DNA from: an uncultured Lachnospiraceae bacterium
Lineage (GTDB): Bacteria; Bacillota; Clostridia; Lachnospirales; Lachnospiraceae
Reading direction: 5' to 3'
NCBI GenBank assembly: GCA_947177925.1
Contig: CAMWWJ010000140.1
Location: 1-8,473 of the forward strand
Length of the DNA stretch: 8,473 nucleotides
Shown here: piece by piece, positions 8,364 to 8,473 of the stretch
How positions within the stretch are numbered: the first letter of the stretch is position 1
How the letters are laid out: each line of letters begins with the position of its first letter
Made by a program: the position numbers and the translations under genes
The notes under the pieces: generated by a model
The model's database searches: none
What the model saw: only the letters and a program-made list of their open reading frames with translations
Told to the model about the DNA's origin: nothing

Positions 8364-8473
8364 TCAGAGGTTCTCGCCGCAGGCATTGGGACGGGCTCCA
8401 CGCTGAGCATATTTTCTAAAGTCTGCAAATAAAAAGTCAAGCAGAAATTGATGAACTTTGAAAGATTTATACA
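8364..8473 (-). CDS. C-terminal fragment of an unidentified protein (cut by the window edge)
   Basis: A minus-strand frame is open from the right edge for 35 codons to a TGA at 8366-8364. Its translation ends in LLDFLFADFRKYAQRG followed by ARPNACGENL. The hydrophobic-aromatic stretch followed by an Arg/Gly/Pro-rich tail with a single Cys looks like a real protein C-terminus, and the more GC-rich stretch ends at the stop codon. The ORF lies 91 bases upstream of the glycosyltransferase start on the same strand. I do not recognise the family. An open frame this short can occur by chance, so this rests on residue pattern and position only. Confidence 0.4.
   Translation of the reverse strand, partial: YKSFKVHQFLLDFLFADFRKYAQRGARPNACGENL

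Overview
The window looks like part of a Firmicutes chromosome, most likely from a clostridial gut lineage such as Lachnospiraceae. This is inferred from the addB-addA order (AddAB rather than RecBCD), A/G-rich Shine-Dalgarno sites, moderate G+C coding sequence and the style of the neighbouring TPR glycosyltransferase. No species marker is present.

Layout. Positions 1-72 are an AT-rich leader with a consensus-like -10 box at the left edge. Positions 73-3534 (+) encode AddB and 3534-7265 (+) encode AddA. The two genes share one base (TAATG), so they form a translationally coupled operon. Together they make the two-subunit helicase-nuclease that resects double-strand DNA breaks for RecA loading. 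AddA supplies the intact SF1 helicase motor and one nuclease domain. AddB supplies a second nuclease domain and a four-cysteine iron-sulfur site, and by family knowledge the Chi-scanning role.

On the opposite strand, a family-2 glycosyltransferase with a C-terminal TPR-like region starts at 8272 and stops at a TAA at 7409-7411. The same frame stays open past that stop for another 59 codons (7408-7232). It continues with protein-like sequence that completes the interrupted TPR and reaches TAG at 7229-7231. The gene therefore appears to carry a premature stop; the undamaged form would be about 347 aa and would overlap the addA 3' end by 37 bp, tail to tail.

Upstream of the glycosyltransferase (8273-8363) lie its ribosome binding site and promoter candidates. 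Positions 8364-8473 hold what looks like the last 35 codons of another minus-strand gene cut by the window edge.

Overall this is a conserved housekeeping repair operon beside a probably damaged glycosyltransferase. I see no mobile element, CRISPR array, RNA gene or unknown defence-like cassette. The most notable signals are the interrupted glycosyltransferase and, more weakly, the unidentified C-terminal ORF fragment at the right edge.
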